From: Sphingobium herbicidovorans
GTDB lineage: Bacteria > Pseudomonadota > Alphaproteobacteria > Sphingomonadales > Sphingomonadaceae
Assembly: GCF_002080435.1 (NCBI RefSeq)
Contig: NZ_CP020539.1
Span: 496,001 to 560,000 of the forward strand
DNA length: 64,000 bases
Direction of reading: 5' to 3'
Shown: positions 17,978 to 26,619 of the stretch, one piece after another
How the letters are laid out: the number at the start of each line of letters is the position of its first letter
How positions within the stretch are numbered: the first letter of the stretch is position 1
Notes under the pieces: generated by a model
Told to the model about the DNA's origin: nothing
Seen by the model: only the letters and a program-made list of their open reading frames with translations
The model's database searches: none
Translations under genes and position numbers: made by a program

Positions 17978-20089
17978 ATGAACATGCAAAATCCAGTCTC
18001 GTCGGCGGCCATTCCCTTTGCCGTCCCCTCCAGCCGCTGGGACGATGGCGTTGCAGCCACGCTCAGCCCAGCCGAATTGCTGCTATATCGCTCAAATCTG
18101 CTCGGTTCGGATCTGACGGTGACAAATTTTGGCGGCGGAAATACCTCAGCCAAGATCCGCGAAATCGACCCGCTGACCGGCGATCAGGTCGATGTGTTGT
18201 GGGTAAAGGGGTCTGGCGGCGACATCGGTTCGATGAAGATCGACGGCTTTTCAACGCTGTATCAGGACAAGCTGCTTGGCCTTGAGAAGCATTATGGCGG
18301 CCCTGACGACGATGACAAGATGGTTGGCTACCTGCCCCATTGCACGTTCAACCTCAATCCTCGCGCTGCCTCCATCGATACCCCGCTGCATTCGCTACTT
18401 CCTTTTGCACATGTCGATCACGTCCACCCCGACGCCATCATCGCGCTGGCTGCTTCTTCGGGCGGCGAAGCGGCGACGAAGGAAATCTGGGGCGGCAAGA
18501 TCGGCTGGTTGCCGTGGAAGCGCCCCGGCTACACGCTCGGCGTGCAGCTGCGCGATTTCGTGAAGGCCAATCCGGGCGTCGAAGGCGTGATGCTGGCGGG
18601 CCATGGCATCATCTGCTGGGCCGATACCGCCAAGTCCTGCTACGAACATACCGTTCAGCTGATCGCGGACGCCGCCAAGTATCTCAACGCGAAGCTGGCC
18701 GAGAAGCCTGCCTTCGGTGGTCAGGTGGTCTCGCCCAATCCGGATCGTGCAGCGATCGCTGCTGACCTGATGCCCCGCCTGCGCGGCCTGATGACTGGCG
18801 CACGCACCAAGGTCGGTCATTATTCGGATGATGCCGAAGCGCTGGAATTTGTGGGTTCGGCCGAATTTCTGCGCCTTGCCGCGCTGGGTACGTCCTGCCC
18901 CGACCACTTCCTGCGCACCAAGATCGCGCCGCTGCCGCTCGACCCTGCGAAGCTGCAGGATGACGCCTATCTGGCAGATCAGATCGCGGCCTATCGCGAC
19001 ATGTATGCGGCCTATTATGAGCGCTGCAAGCGGTCCAACTCGCCCGCCATGCGGGACGCCAATCCGATAGTGGTGCTGGTGCCAGGCGTCGGCCGCATCA
19101 CCTTCGCTGGTGACAAGACAACGGCGCGCCTGGCCGGTGAATTCTACGGCAATGCGATCAACGTGATGCGCGGCGCAGAGGCGATCGGCAGCTATATCGC
19201 GCTGGACGAGCAGGAAGCGTTCGACATCGAATATTGGCTGCTCGAAGAGGCCAAGCTGCAGCGCATGCCCAAGCCCAAGCCGCTGGTCGGCAAGATCGCG
19301 CTGGTGACGGGCGGTGCGGGCGGCATCGGCGCGGCGACCGCCGCGCGGTTGCTGGCGGACGGCGCTTGCGTGCTGCTGGCCGATCGTGACGCCAACGCTA
19401 TCGAAGAGGTTCGCGCGGGCTTCGCCAAGCAGTTCGGCAAGGATGTGATCCGTGCCGCCGTCTGCGACGTGACCGACGAAGCGCAGGTCCAGGCCGCATT
19501 CGATGATTGCGCTCGCGAGTTCGGCGGTCTCGATATCCTCGTTGCCAATGCGGGCATCGCATCGTCGGCGCCGATCGAAGAAACGACCGTCGCTTTGTGG
19601 CGGAAAAATTATGATGTGCTGGCGGAGGGCTATTTCCTCACCGCTCGCGCCGCCTTCCCGTTGATGAAGCGGATGAAGGAGCAGGGCGGCGCGTCAATCG
19701 TGTTCATCGGTTCGAAGAATGGCGTCGCCGCCGCGACCAACGCGTCGGCCTATGCCTCTGCCAAGGCAGCCGCCAACCATCTAGCGCGGTGCCTGGCGCT
19801 GGAAGGCGCGCCCTTTGGCATCCGCGTCAATACGGTGAACCCGGATGCGGTCATCAAGGGCAGCAAGATCTGGGACGGCGACTGGCGCAAGGAACGCGCT
19901 GGCGCACATGGTATCGACTCCGGCAAGGAACTGGAGGAGCATTATCGCCAGCGTTCGATGCTGAAGCGGGACGTGTTGCCGTCCGATATTGCCGAAGCGG
20001 TTTACTTCCTGGCTGGCGACATGTCCGCCAAATCGACCGGCAACATGATCAATGTCGATGCGGGCAACGCCCAGGCGTTCACGCGCTGA
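17978..20089 (+). CDS. rhaD: Bifunctional rhamnulose-1-phosphate aldolase / lactaldehyde dehydrogenase
   Basis: A 703-aa fusion. Residues about 1-420 are a class II aldolase/adducin-type domain (NFGGGNTSAKI, then GSGGDIGSM, and the metal-binding FAHVDHVHPDAIIAL). Residues about 440-703 are a short-chain dehydrogenase with the Rossmann motif TGGAGGIGAATA, NAGIASS and the active-site YASAK. It cleaves rhamnulose-1-phosphate to dihydroxyacetone phosphate and L-lactaldehyde, and oxidises the lactaldehyde with NAD to lactate. Start ATG 17978 has GGGAGC upstream; an earlier ATG at 17942 overlaps the operator and is rejected. Confidence 0.95.
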   Translation: MNMQNPVSSAAIPFAVPSSRWDDGVAATLSPAELLLYRSNLLGSDLTVTNFGGGNTSAKIREIDPLTGDQVDVLWVKGSGGDIGSMKIDGFSTLYQDKLLGLEKHYGGPDDDDKMVGYLPHCTFNLNPRAASIDTPLHSLLPFAHVDHVHPDAIIALAASSGGEAATKEIWGGKIGWLPWKRPGYTLGVQLRDFVKANPGVEGVMLAGHGIICWADTAKSCYEHTVQLIADAAKYLNAKLAEKPAFGGQVVSPNPDRAAIAADLMPRLRGLMTGARTKVGHYSDDAEALEFVGSAEFLRLAALGTSCPDHFLRTKIAPLPLDPAKLQDDAYLADQIAAYRDMYAAYYERCKRSNSPAMRDANPIVVLVPGVGRITFAGDKTTARLAGEFYGNAINVMRGAEAIGSYIALDEQEAFDIEYWLLEEAKLQRMPKPKPLVGKIALVTGGAGGIGAATAARLLADGACVLLADRDANAIEEVRAGFAKQFGKDVIRAAVCDVTDEAQVQAAFDDCAREFGGLDILVANAGIASSAPIEETTVALWRKNYDVLAEGYFLTARAAFPLMKRMKEQGGASIVFIGSKNGVAAATNASAYASAKAAANHLARCLALEGAPFGIRVNTVNPDAVIKGSKIWDGDWRKERAGAHGIDSGKELEEHYRQRSMLKRDVLPSDIAEAVYFLAGDMSAKSTGNMINVDAGNAQAFTR

Positions 20090-20110
20090 TCGGCCAGGAG
20101 AGGTAATATC

Positions 20111-21403
20111 ATGAGCAACCTGCCCATTTCCGCCGAATTGATCGCGGAAGCCAATGCCCGGGACGCGCAAGCCCTGGAAGAAGATTATGCCGCGCTCGGC
20201 CGCAAGCTGTCCCGCACCGGCATCGATATCGACGCGATCAAGGACCGCGTCGCGGGCTTTTCGGTCGCGGTGCCGAGCTGGGGCGCGGGCCGGGGCGGTA
20301 CGCGCTTCGCCAAGTTCCCGATCGCGGGCGAGCCGACCAATATCCATGAGAAGCTGGAAGATTGCGCCGTCATCAACCAGCTTAGCCGGGTAACGCCGCG
20401 CGTGTCGCCGCATTTCCCATGGGACAAGGTAAGCGATTACAAGGGTTTGCGGGACGAAGCTCGGAGCCTTGGTCTGGGCTTTGACGCGGTGAACTCCAAC
20501 ACATTCCAGGATCAGCCGGGACAGGCGCAGACCTATGCCACCGGATCGCTTTCCTCCACGGTGGAAGCGACGCGTCAACAGGCGGTCGAACATAATATCG
20601 AATGTATCGAAATCGGGCGCCAGTTGGGTTCAACCGATCTGACCGTGTGGGTCGGTGATGGCACCAATTTCCCTGGCCAGCAGGACTTTGCGCGCAGCCT
20701 TGACCGCTATCTCGATGCGGCCGCCCAGGTTTATGCGGCCCTGCCTGATGACTGGCGCATGCTGCTGGAACACAAGATGTTCGAGCCCGCCTTCTACTCG
20801 ACCGTGATCTCCGATTGGGGGTCGTCGATACTCGCGGCGCAGGAGCTGGGACCCAAGGCGAAGTGCCTGGTGGACCTTGGTCACCACGCGCCCAATGTGA
20901 ATATCGAACAGATCGTGGCGCGCCTGCATCGCTTCGGCAAGCTGGGCGGCTTCCACTTCAACGACAGCAAATATGGCGACGACGATCTCGACAGCGGTTC
21001 GATCAACCCGCACCAGCTGTTTCTGGTCTTCAACGAGCTGGTAGAGGCGGAACTTCATCCGCGTGACGGGTTCAACCCCAGCTACATGATCGACCAGTCT
21101 CACAATGTGACCGATCCCATCGAATCGATGCTGTCCTCGGCCGAAACGATTACGGCCTGTTTCGCAAAGGCGCTGCTCGTCGATCGCGAGGCGCTTCATG
21201 CCGCGCAGGAAGGCAATGACACAATGATGGCGTTCCAGGCGCTGCGCCGGGCCTATAATGTCGATGTTGCGCCGATCATAGCGAAGGCGCGAGCCGATGC
21301 CGGCGGCGCAATTGATGTGCTGGCGACATACCGCGCCAGCCAGTGGCGCGAACGCAAGGCGCAGGAACGAAAGGCCGTGGGCCTGGGTGCCGGGATCGTC
21401 TGA
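20111..21403 (+). CDS. rhaI: L-rhamnose isomerase, RhaI (TIM-barrel) type
   Basis: A 430-aa protein of the RhaI family, found in Rhizobium, Pseudomonas stutzeri and sphingomonads and distinct from E. coli RhaA. Metal-ligand regions include LEHKMFEPAFYSTVISDW, KCLVDLGHHAPN, GGFHFNDSKYGDDDLDSGSI and MIDQSHNVTDP. It interconverts L-rhamnose and L-rhamnulose. It begins 21 nt after rhaD with AGGAGAGG upstream of ATG 20111, so the two form one transcript. Confidence 0.95.
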   Translation: MSNLPISAELIAEANARDAQALEEDYAALGRKLSRTGIDIDAIKDRVAGFSVAVPSWGAGRGGTRFAKFPIAGEPTNIHEKLEDCAVINQLSRVTPRVSPHFPWDKVSDYKGLRDEARSLGLGFDAVNSNTFQDQPGQAQTYATGSLSSTVEATRQQAVEHNIECIEIGRQLGSTDLTVWVGDGTNFPGQQDFARSLDRYLDAAAQVYAALPDDWRMLLEHKMFEPAFYSTVISDWGSSILAAQELGPKAKCLVDLGHHAPNVNIEQIVARLHRFGKLGGFHFNDSKYGDDDLDSGSINPHQLFLVFNELVEAELHPRDGFNPSYMIDQSHNVTDPIESMLSSAETITACFAKALLVDREALHAAQEGNDTMMAFQALRRAYNVDVAPIIAKARADAGGAIDVLATYRASQWRERKAQERKAVGLGAGIV

Positions 21404-21441
21404 TGATCGAATTTGTGGGGTGCTGCCATGGGGTAGCCCCC
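21404..21441 (+). promoter_or_regulatory. Post-rhaI segment: operator-like 12-mer plus hairpin
   Basis: TGATCGAATTTG at 21404-21415 repeats exactly the 12 nt at 17909-17920 inside the rhaK-rhaD operator. Directly after it GGGGtGCT (21417-21424) can pair with AGCCCC (21435-21440) as a terminator-like hairpin. It may be a second repressor site or the remains of a deleted rhamnose-regulated promoter. Confidence 0.4.
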
Positions 21442-21937
21442 CCGTTCTTGTACGACACCCTTGGCAACGCCATTGCGGGTGATGATCCGATCCGCCTTGA
21501 GATTTTCAATGATCCTGACGCCCCGGTTGCGCGCTCCCTTGGCGAGAGCATTCGTGACATCGACCGGGTTCACCTGCCCATTGCCAGGCACGAAATAGGC
21601 GCCCCACAGATCGTCGGTGAAAACATAAGGGAAACGCTCGGCGATTTCTGCTGGCGAAAGATATTGCGCCTCAAAACCGGCATATTTCGCGCGCGAAACG
21701 CTTCGACGCACATTTTCGTCACGCACCTCCGTTAGGGCGAGCCCCAGCGATCCGTTTTCAATGTAACCGGTCGGCTGACCCGTTTCCTCTTCCAGTTCAC
21801 GGAACAGCCGCCGTCGTGCATATCGCAAGGTCGGTTTGCGCTTTCGAGCTACGAAGCTGGCCAACGATGCCCGCGGCATGCCAGGTCGTACCGCAGGTCA
21901 GCGTCTTCCGCTCGATAAGCACGACATCGGGCTCACC
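21437..21937 (-). pseudogene. FAD-dependent oxidoreductase (dimethylglycine/sarcosine dehydrogenase-like), internal fragment
   Basis: On the minus strand the fragment begins at the IS66 junction with PDVVLIERKTLTCGTTWHAA and AGIVGQLR. It continues in another frame with RELEEETGQPTGYIENGSLG, then PYVFTDDLWGAYFVPGNGQV. A one- or two-base frameshift near 21838 separates the two. It ends at 21437 beside the rhaI terminator, so roughly three quarters of the usual 800-residue gene is deleted. Its first 36 codons lie on the far side of the IS66 element at 27992-28099. Family identity is from the conserved ERKTLTCGTTWHAAG stretch. Confidence 0.85.
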
Positions 21938-22014
21938 GTAAGCGCGAAAACCTCCCCACATTTTCGCAGGCGCCGATCTGGCTATGTTTCGCCCCTCATC
22001 CGAGGGGTATCGTA

Positions 22015-22437
22015 GTGGCTGATGATGTAGGAACATTCGAAACAGGTTTCGAAAGGCAGGAGGGTCAGCGGCCCTCGCGTATGGATGTCATTCCAGCAGG
22101 GCCGATGCGGCGGCGCTGGTCGGCCGAGGCCAAGGCACGGATCATCGCGTCGAGTTTTGAACCCGGCGCCAACATCGCGGAAATTGCGCGAACGCATGGG
22201 CTGCTGCCGCAGCAGCTCTACGCATGGCGGCATGACAGCATTCCGGGCAAGCGCCTGGCGAGCAAGAAGCTGGGCTTTGTTCCGGCGGTGATCGAAGATG
22301 CGGGTGGTCCCAGCTCGGCTGATGGTGGAGGCGATGAGATCGTGATCCGTACGGCCGCCGTCGCGATCCACGTGCCGCCGGGCGCGAGCGAGGAACATAT
22401 CGCCCGGGTGCTCGCCGCTGTGAGCCGGTCGGGATGA
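22015..22437 (+). CDS. tnpA: IS66 accessory protein TnpA
   Basis: A 140-aa IS66 Orf1/TnpA protein with a helix-turn-helix (RRRWSAEAKARIIASSF, then IAEIARTHGLLPQQLYAWR). It starts at GTG 22015 or at ATG 22081. Its stop overlaps the tnpB start, as in functional IS66 elements. Required with TnpB for transposition. Confidence 0.9.
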   Translation: MADDVGTFETGFERQEGQRPSRMDVIPAGPMRRRWSAEAKARIIASSFEPGANIAEIARTHGLLPQQLYAWRHDSIPGKRLASKKLGFVPAVIEDAGGPSSADGGGDEIVIRTAAVAIHVPPGASEEHIARVLAAVSRSG

Positions 22438-22784
22438 TCATTCCGCCAGGGCCGCTCAAGGTGATGGTGGCGACAAAGCCGGTCGACTTCAGAAAAGGCG
22501 CGATCAGCCTGGCGGCGCTGGTCGAGCATGAACTCGGACTCAAGCCCTTCTCTGGGGTGGTCTTCATCTTCCGCTCGAAGCAGGCGAACAGGATCAAGCT
22601 ACTGGTGTGGGACGGCACGGGCCTGGTGCTTGTGAGCAAGGTCTTGCAGACCGGAGTCTTCCATTGGCCCCGGGCGCACGATGGCGTGATGCGGCTGTCG
22701 GCATCGCAGGCATCAGCCTTGTTCGAAGGGCTGCAATGGTCGATGCACACGCCGCGCACTCAGGTTCCGGTAACGACACGATAG
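22434..22784 (+). CDS. tnpB: IS66 accessory protein TnpB (Orf2)
   Basis: A 116-aa protein matching the IS66 Orf2-like family (KPVDFRKGAISLAALVEHEL, VFIFRSKQANRIKLLVWDGT, RLSASQASALFEGLQW). It is complete and overlaps tnpA by ATGA. It cannot support transposition here because tnpC is destroyed. Confidence 0.92.
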   Translation: MIIPPGPLKVMVATKPVDFRKGAISLAALVEHELGLKPFSGVVFIFRSKQANRIKLLVWDGTGLVLVSKVLQTGVFHWPRAHDGVMRLSASQASALFEGLQWSMHTPRTQVPVTTR

Positions 22785-22851
22785 GTCGCACGCCCGATTC
22801 CCCTGATCGAAATGCCATTGCCGAGTGCTCCGAAGCTGCCAGAAATGGGGC

Positions 22852-23215
22852 ATGTCCGCCACTGCAGCCGACCTTCCTGACGATGTCGCCACCCTCAAGG
22901 CGATGGTCCTGGCCGGCCTCGAGCGTGAAGCTCGGATGCAGCATATCATCGACCAGATCACCCGCACGACATTCGGGAAACGCTCAGAAAAGCTGAGCGA
23001 AGATCAGTTGGCGCTTGCCTTCGATGATCTTGACGTCGCCCGTGCTGAACTGGAGGCGCTTGGCGAGCAGGCGGCTGGTCAGAAGAAGGAACGGGCACGA
23101 AGGGAAAGCGGGACAGCACGGGCGTCGTTGCCCGCGCACCTGACACGCATTGAGGAAGTGATCCTTCCAGACGAGAAGGAATGTCCCTGCTGTGGAGGCG
23201 CGCTGCATTGCATAG
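22852..23215 (+). pseudogene. tnpC: IS66 transposase TnpC, N-terminal fragment
   Basis: From ATG 22852 about 120 residues follow the IS66 TnpC N-terminus: RTTFGKRSEKLSEDQLALAF, a coiled region and the zinc-finger-like CPCCGGALH. Similarity stops at about 23215, where the C-terminal end of an IS110-type transposase reading the other way begins. The catalytic DDE core of TnpC is missing from the window. Confidence 0.88.
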
Positions 23216-23982
23216 ACAGCGACATATCGAGCCGGCTTGATGTCGAAGTAGCTCGCCAATTTCTGCGCACTCTCGAAGCGGCTAATTTCCCCGATGGAGG
23301 CGAGCACAGTCGTCGCAACGATCGCATTTACGCCGGCGATGGTCATAAGCTTGCGGGCCCGCGGATCATCCAAGGCGCGCCGCGCGAGCTGCCGATCAAG
23401 ATCGTGCAATTGCCCTGTCAGTCGATCGAACTCGTCGATGTGTCGGAAGAGCATGGCCTTCTCGTCTTTCGGCAGCGGCACTTTCTCCAACCAGATGCGT
23501 CCCCCTTTAGTGAAAAGAGCGCCAGCGTATCTGGGGATGAGATTTGTGTGCAAAATGCTTTGGATGCGGCTTTTCAACCGCCCGACAGAGCGCACCAGCG
23601 CCGCACGTTCAGATGCCATGCGGCGTCGCCCGATCGTATCGTCGTCAGCCGCCCAAACCTCAGGCAAAAAGCCAGAGGCATGCAGCTTAGCCAGGATCAC
23701 GGCATCAACCTTGTCGGTTTTTACGCGAGCATGGGCGATCGCACGCACCTCACCCGGATTGGCGATCACCACCCGTCGTACAAACGGCGATAGGAGGCGG
23801 ACAATAGCCGTCGTATTGCCCGTCGCCTCCAAAACGAGTTCATCATCCGGGCGAAGGCTTCGGCCGAACTCGACTACCGTGTCATGCTCCAGTTCGACCC
23901 GCTTTTGCTCGACGATTTGTGTGCCCTCGAGCACCGCCACCTGGGCAAAAGCTCGATGCACGTCCATTCCGATCACACGCAT
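23210..23982 (-). pseudogene. IS110-family transposase, C-terminally truncated
   Basis: From ATG 23982 the product reads MRVIGMDVHRAFAQVAV, then VLEATGNTTAIVRLL and KTDKVDAVILAKLHASG. This is the DEDD RuvC-like domain of IS110 transposases. The C-terminal Tnp_20 domain starts normally (LMTIAGVNAIVATTVLASIG, FESAQKLASYF) but stops at the junction with tnpC, losing the catalytic serine region. The remaining upstream flank reaches about 24204. The insertion also removed the middle of tnpC, so an adjacent deletion accompanied or followed it. Confidence 0.85.
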
Positions 23983-24204
23983 GGGACATCTCCCTCGTTG
24001 CACGATCGGGAGCGCAGCGGGCCTGCACGACAACTACGGATCCGCGCTCTCAGCGCAACCGGGCAAGTCGCAGGGGCAGCCAGATAACAACACGAGCTCT
24101 CAGCTCACTGTCTAGGCGGCTTGCCCACCTTCATGCACTCCCGGCGCCCCTGTCCCGGTGTTCTCCCTCTACCATGAAAGCAGCGGAGCTAACACCATTG
24201 CCAG

Positions 24205-24273
24205 GGCGCCATCCCCTACATGCCTGATAACAACACCGTTGAGCGGTCAATCAGGCCGCTTACCCTCCAGCGG
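24205..24273 (+). pseudogene. tnpC: IS66 TnpC, internal fragment
   Basis: One frame reads GAIPYMPDNNTVERSIRPLT followed by LQR. This is the strongly conserved DNNTVERxIRP block just before the TnpC C-terminus. The fragment ends exactly at the left terminal repeat of the RIT element; the following residues NRKNALF resume at about 27724. Confidence 0.88.
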
Positions 24274-24316
24274 AATTATGCGAAGCGCCGGATTATGCGC
24301 AGGTGCCAACGGCGGG
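24274..24316 (+). repeat. RIT left terminal inverted repeat (43 bp)
   Basis: Exact inverted copy of 27662-27704. It contains two direct copies of ATTATGCG (24275-24282 and 24292-24299), which look like recombinase half-sites. A related inner motif CACATAAT lies near 24375, before ritA. Confidence 0.95.
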
Positions 24317-24421
24317 TTGTGCCCAGTCCGCTATTTTCCGCCGCATACGTTGCAGCATGACTAACTTTAGCTGCACATAATACGCTCCCCTCTCCGACCA
24401 CCATCTGGAGAGGAGCGTTTT

Positions 24422-25666
24422 ATGAAGTCTGATCTATTGCAGCCGGGTCCGCGCCGCTGGCTGACGAACAGTGTCTTTTCGTCCGTGGAGGAGGAGTATG
24501 TCTCTTATCTTCGAGCGGGCCGATATCATCCGCACACAGTGCGAGTGTATTTTGCTTGCGTCGCGCATTTCGCGAAGTGGACGACCGAGGAAGGCTTGGA
24601 CATCGCGCTGATCGATGAGGCGGCGCAATGGAGGTTCCTGGATACCCATGTGCCGTCTTGCGATTGCCCTTACCCGGTCCGCAAGGTGCACCACGAGTTG
24701 CGCGTGGCTATCCGGCACCTTCTGCGTGTGCTTCGTGCCCAAAGGCGGATTGCGGCGATCGAACAGAGGGGCTGGCTCGATGGTGAACTGGCGGCCTTCG
24801 ATCGCTACATGCGCGATGTCGGTGGCCTGGCGGACACAACGCGGCGGCAGCGGATCCATATCATTCGCCGGCTGCTCCTTGAGCGGTTCGGTGATGGCGA
24901 GATTGATCCTGAGAAGCTCGACCCGGCAGTCGTCCGGCGCTTTGTCATCGGCGAAGGCCGTTGTTGGAGTAGTGGCGCCGTGCGTGTCGCTGGCGGCACA
25001 GTTGGATGTTATTTCAAGTTTCGCAAGATGTTGGGCGATGATGTCGGTCGGCTCTTGCAGGCGATTCCGCGGGCCGCGCATTGGCGCCTGGCGGAGTTGC
25101 CCGACGTGTTGTCGCCAACCCAGATTGACGAGGTTCTCGCGTCATTCGACGATCATCTGCCCTCACGGCGGCGCGCTTACGCAATGGTCAGATGCGTCAC
25201 CGATCTCGGGCTACGATGTTCCGAGGTCGTAAAACTTCGCCTCGACGACGTCGATTGGCGCAACGGGATCATTCGTATAGCCAGGACCAAGACGCATTTC
25301 ACCGACAGCCTTCCATTGCCGGTGGCCACCGGCGACGCCATCGCAGACTATTTGCGCCATGAGCGGCCGAAGACCAGTAACCGTGCGATTTTCGTTCGCC
25401 ATGTAGCGCCGTATGACGTCCCGATCAGGGCGGGCGTCGCCAAGCATGCGGTGATCGCGGCTTTCGCACGATGCGGATTGGATCGGACTGATCCCCACAT
25501 CCTTCGTCACAGCATCGCGAGCCGCCTGCTCAGCGACGGCACGCCCATGAAGCACATCGCCGATATCCTGCGTCACCGTAGCCTCGACACGTCGAAGATT
25601 TACACCAAGATCGATCTCCGTCGGCTGTCGGCCGTGGCCATGCCCTGGCCAGGGAGGGCCTCATGA
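24422..25666 (+). CDS. ritA: Tyrosine recombinase RitA
   Basis: A 414-aa tyrosine recombinase. The N-terminal SAM-like core-binding domain covers about residues 15-180. The catalytic domain includes LGLRCSEVVKLRLDDVDW (first Arg), ILRHSIASRLL (His-x-x-Arg), LRHRSLDTSKIYTKID (His and catalytic Tyr). It starts 65 nt after a CACATAAT motif, at ATG 24422 preceded by GAGAGGAGCG. Overlaps ritB by ATGA. Confidence 0.92.
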   Translation: MKSDLLQPGPRRWLTNSVFSSVEEEYVSYLRAGRYHPHTVRVYFACVAHFAKWTTEEGLDIALIDEAAQWRFLDTHVPSCDCPYPVRKVHHELRVAIRHLLRVLRAQRRIAAIEQRGWLDGELAAFDRYMRDVGGLADTTRRQRIHIIRRLLLERFGDGEIDPEKLDPAVVRRFVIGEGRCWSSGAVRVAGGTVGCYFKFRKMLGDDVGRLLQAIPRAAHWRLAELPDVLSPTQIDEVLASFDDHLPSRRRAYAMVRCVTDLGLRCSEVVKLRLDDVDWRNGIIRIARTKTHFTDSLPLPVATGDAIADYLRHERPKTSNRAIFVRHVAPYDVPIRAGVAKHAVIAAFARCGLDRTDPHILRHSIASRLLSDGTPMKHIADILRHRSLDTSKIYTKIDLRRLSAVAMPWPGRAS

Positions 25667-26619
25667 TGTCGATTACCATGACAGCGCAGGTAGAGGCCTA
25701 CCTTGCCGAGCGTACATCGCTGGGCTTCCGTGGAGATGGGCCGAACGCCAGCCAGCTTCGATCCTTCGGCAGTTTCTTCGATAGTTCTGGCCACCAGGGT
25801 TCGCTGACATCGGACCTAGCCATTGAGTGGGCAAAGGGGCATGCGCGAGGCAGTGAACCGCGAGCGTGGGCGCGCCGGCTCGACATACTTCGGCCTTTCG
25901 CCGCCTACCTTCTGCGGGAAGATCCGGCCACTGAGTTCCCGCAGGCCCAGATATTCGGCAGGTCCCAGCGCAGGGCCACGCCCCATATCTACACTGAGGA
26001 CGAGATCTCGGCGTTGCTTGCAGCGGCACGTCGCCTCGACCCAGAAGGTGGCCTGCGGCCTGCTGCGTTCGAAGCCTTTTATGGACTGATTGCCGCAACC
26101 GGCCTGCGCGTTTCCGAAGCGATCAAGCTGCGCTGCGCCGATGTGGACCTCGGAAGTCGATGTTTGACGGTCCGGATGACGAAGTTCAGCAAATCGCGGC
26201 ATGTGCCGCTCCACGCCACCGTCGCCGTTGCGCTCGCCGACTATCTTGGCATGCGGGACCGCTTCCTGCCACGCGTGGCTGAGGATCCATTTTTCGTCTC
26301 GACCCCATCACGATCGCTAAAAAAGCGTGCGGTACATTGGACATTCCAGAAGTTGCGCGACGAAGCCGCCATCGTTGCCCGCGGTGCCTATCGCAACGTT
26401 CGCATCCATGACCTCCGGCACACATTTATCTGCAGGCGCATTCAACGGTGGCAAGCTGAGGGTGTCGATATCGACAATGCGATCGCGGCCCTCTCAACCT
26501 ACGTCGGTCATGCAAAGGTGTCAGACACCTACTGGTATTTGACCGGCATCCCGGATTTGATGGCCACCGCAGGCAACCGCTTCGAGAGTTTTGCTTTCGG
26601 GGAGGCGGTTCATGACTGA
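25663..26619 (+). CDS. ritB: Tyrosine recombinase RitB
   Basis: A 318-aa tyrosine recombinase. Catalytic strings are TGLRVSEAIKLRCADV, IHDLRHTFICRRI and YVGHAKVSDTYWYLTG; the catalytic tyrosine context YWYLTG is typical of the RitB class. The start is the ATG pair at 25663/25666 overlapping the ritA stop. Confidence 0.92.
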   Translation: MMSITMTAQVEAYLAERTSLGFRGDGPNASQLRSFGSFFDSSGHQGSLTSDLAIEWAKGHARGSEPRAWARRLDILRPFAAYLLREDPATEFPQAQIFGRSQRRATPHIYTEDEISALLAAARRLDPEGGLRPAAFEAFYGLIAATGLRVSEAIKLRCADVDLGSRCLTVRMTKFSKSRHVPLHATVAVALADYLGMRDRFLPRVAEDPFFVSTPSRSLKKRAVHWTFQKLRDEAAIVARGAYRNVRIHDLRHTFICRRIQRWQAEGVDIDNAIAALSTYVGHAKVSDTYWYLTGIPDLMATAGNRFESFAFGEAVHD

